Of a stretch of 64,000 bases of DNA, positions 63,265 through 64,000 are shown piece by piece. The position numbers and the translations under genes are program-made. The stretch lies in contig OX387200.1 in assembly GCA_947561715.1 (NCBI GenBank), positions 22,570,501 to 22,634,500 of the forward strand, read 5' to 3'. Within the stretch, counting starts at the first letter, position 1. Each line of letters starts with the position of its first letter. The notes below the pieces were generated by a model. That model did no database searches, was not told the DNA's origin, and saw only the letters and a program-made list of their open reading frames with translations. This DNA comes from Ascidia mentula (Eukaryota > Chordata > Ascidiacea > Phlebobranchia > Ascidiidae).

Positions 63265-64000
63265 TCATTATATCTTGATATCTATGTGCCCGTTTAGCGG
63301 CCTTTGTCGCGCTCATAGCTGTGTTAAAAATACAAACATAATTTTATATCCCATAAATTCTTTGATTTTGGTTGAATTTCGTTCTTTACTGGTGACATTT
63401 TTGAATAAGTGTCGCGTATGCTCATCGACAGACAATGGAAACAGTATAAAGCCACAGAATGCAGGATTGTTTACGTCATTGATAAGCGATAATGACTCGA
63501 ACAACCTCAACAAGATTTAAGGGTCCTTCTGTCCCGCTCCGTTGCTTGGCAACACGCTTAAATGTGAATAGGAACGCGACAACTTTGCCAATAACAAGGT
63601 TCGAAGCAGATTTAAATCTAACTTAGAACGTTTTGTTGAATTAACACATTGCGATCAATCATTTAAATAAAAACAGTTGCAAGAAAGAAATATTTATTGG
63701 GAAATAATGAATCAAAAGAATGTGCGCTTCGTAATATCGAGGTTGCTTGCGGGCGAAGTTGGGTTTTTTTTCGCTGCTTTCGACTGAAACCAGATGTTTT
63801 TTCCCCAATGAATTTTTGATGACGGCCAAGCGAATTATCTTTTGCAGCTGCGCCCCTGAGGTCATGGCAAACTCACGGCATATTGAGATGAACTAAGACT
63901 TATGTATGGAAGACTGCGATTTACTGAATTCTTTAGTTTGATGGTTTGACTGTTGAAGATTTAAAGACAACTTTGCAAAAATTTTTGTTATGTTTGTTTT
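63265..64000. other. Right-edge region
   Basis: 3' flank of the CTLD-ZP gene. On the minus strand, 63,663-63,855 could be the last exon of a gene extending beyond the window: an acceptor-like CCTCAG, an open frame with basic/Ser-rich composition to a stop, and AATAAA nearby. This is weak; two overlapping frames are open there. Confidence 0.3.

Noticed and set aside
1-64000. CRISPR array, prokaryotic operon, or viral genome
   Set aside because: No regularly spaced direct repeats, and every clear gene is split by spliceosomal introns; no viral structural or replication gene was recognised.

Overview
The window is nuclear DNA from an intron-rich animal with a compact, AT-rich genome. Introns are mostly 60-400 bp with GT-AG ends. 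The gene set (adhesion GPCR, ERp72, GalNAc-transferases, WIP/verprolin, InsP3 3-kinase, C-type lectin/ZP protein) is metazoan. The compactness and repeat content suggest an invertebrate chordate, most likely a Ciona-like ascidian; that placement is inference and no marker gene proves it.

Layout. 1-1,680: repeats and no secure gene. 1,685-8,916 (-): a 21-exon adhesion GPCR. 10,351-13,883 (-): a 12-exon ERp72/PDIA4 with three CGHC domains and a KEEL tail. 16,120-18,672 (-) and 26,396-31,096 (-): two polypeptide GalNAc-transferases with matching exon plans, flanking a 15-exon mitochondrial PPR gene resembling PTCD3/mS39 (20,556-25,139, -). 34,920-38,566 (+): WIP/verprolin. 40,097-40,625 (+) and 40,756-41,885 (-): two small genes, tail to tail, of unknown function. 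42,857-49,774 (-): inositol-trisphosphate 3-kinase. 50,862-53,702: a P-type DNA transposon encoding a THAP domain. 53,800-57,040: a cluster of other repeats. 58,304-63,264 (+): a membrane protein with three CTLDs, EGF, ZP domain and EGF.

For nine genes the exon chain was built by hand from splice sites, and each summed to a whole number of codons: GPCR 1,088 aa, PDIA4 621, GALNT-A 551, GALNT-B 584, PPR 660, WIP 495, InsP3 kinase 671, small membrane protein 153, CTLD-ZP 828. The 137-aa gene also fits.

The most striking non-coding signal is a family of short palindromic mobile elements carrying type I hammerhead self-cleaving ribozymes. Two copies look fully intact by core and pairing (34,695-34,747 and 56,497-56,556). 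One decayed copy sits in a GPCR intron (3,729-3,781, -) with a core G-to-A change. Two of the elements have 13-16 nt target duplications, which fits a Penelope-like or related retroelement origin. Other notable structure: a perfect 55-bp inverted repeat at 56,201-56,341, a microRNA-like hairpin at 32,681-32,754, and a repeat shared between the left edge and the interior of the P-type element.
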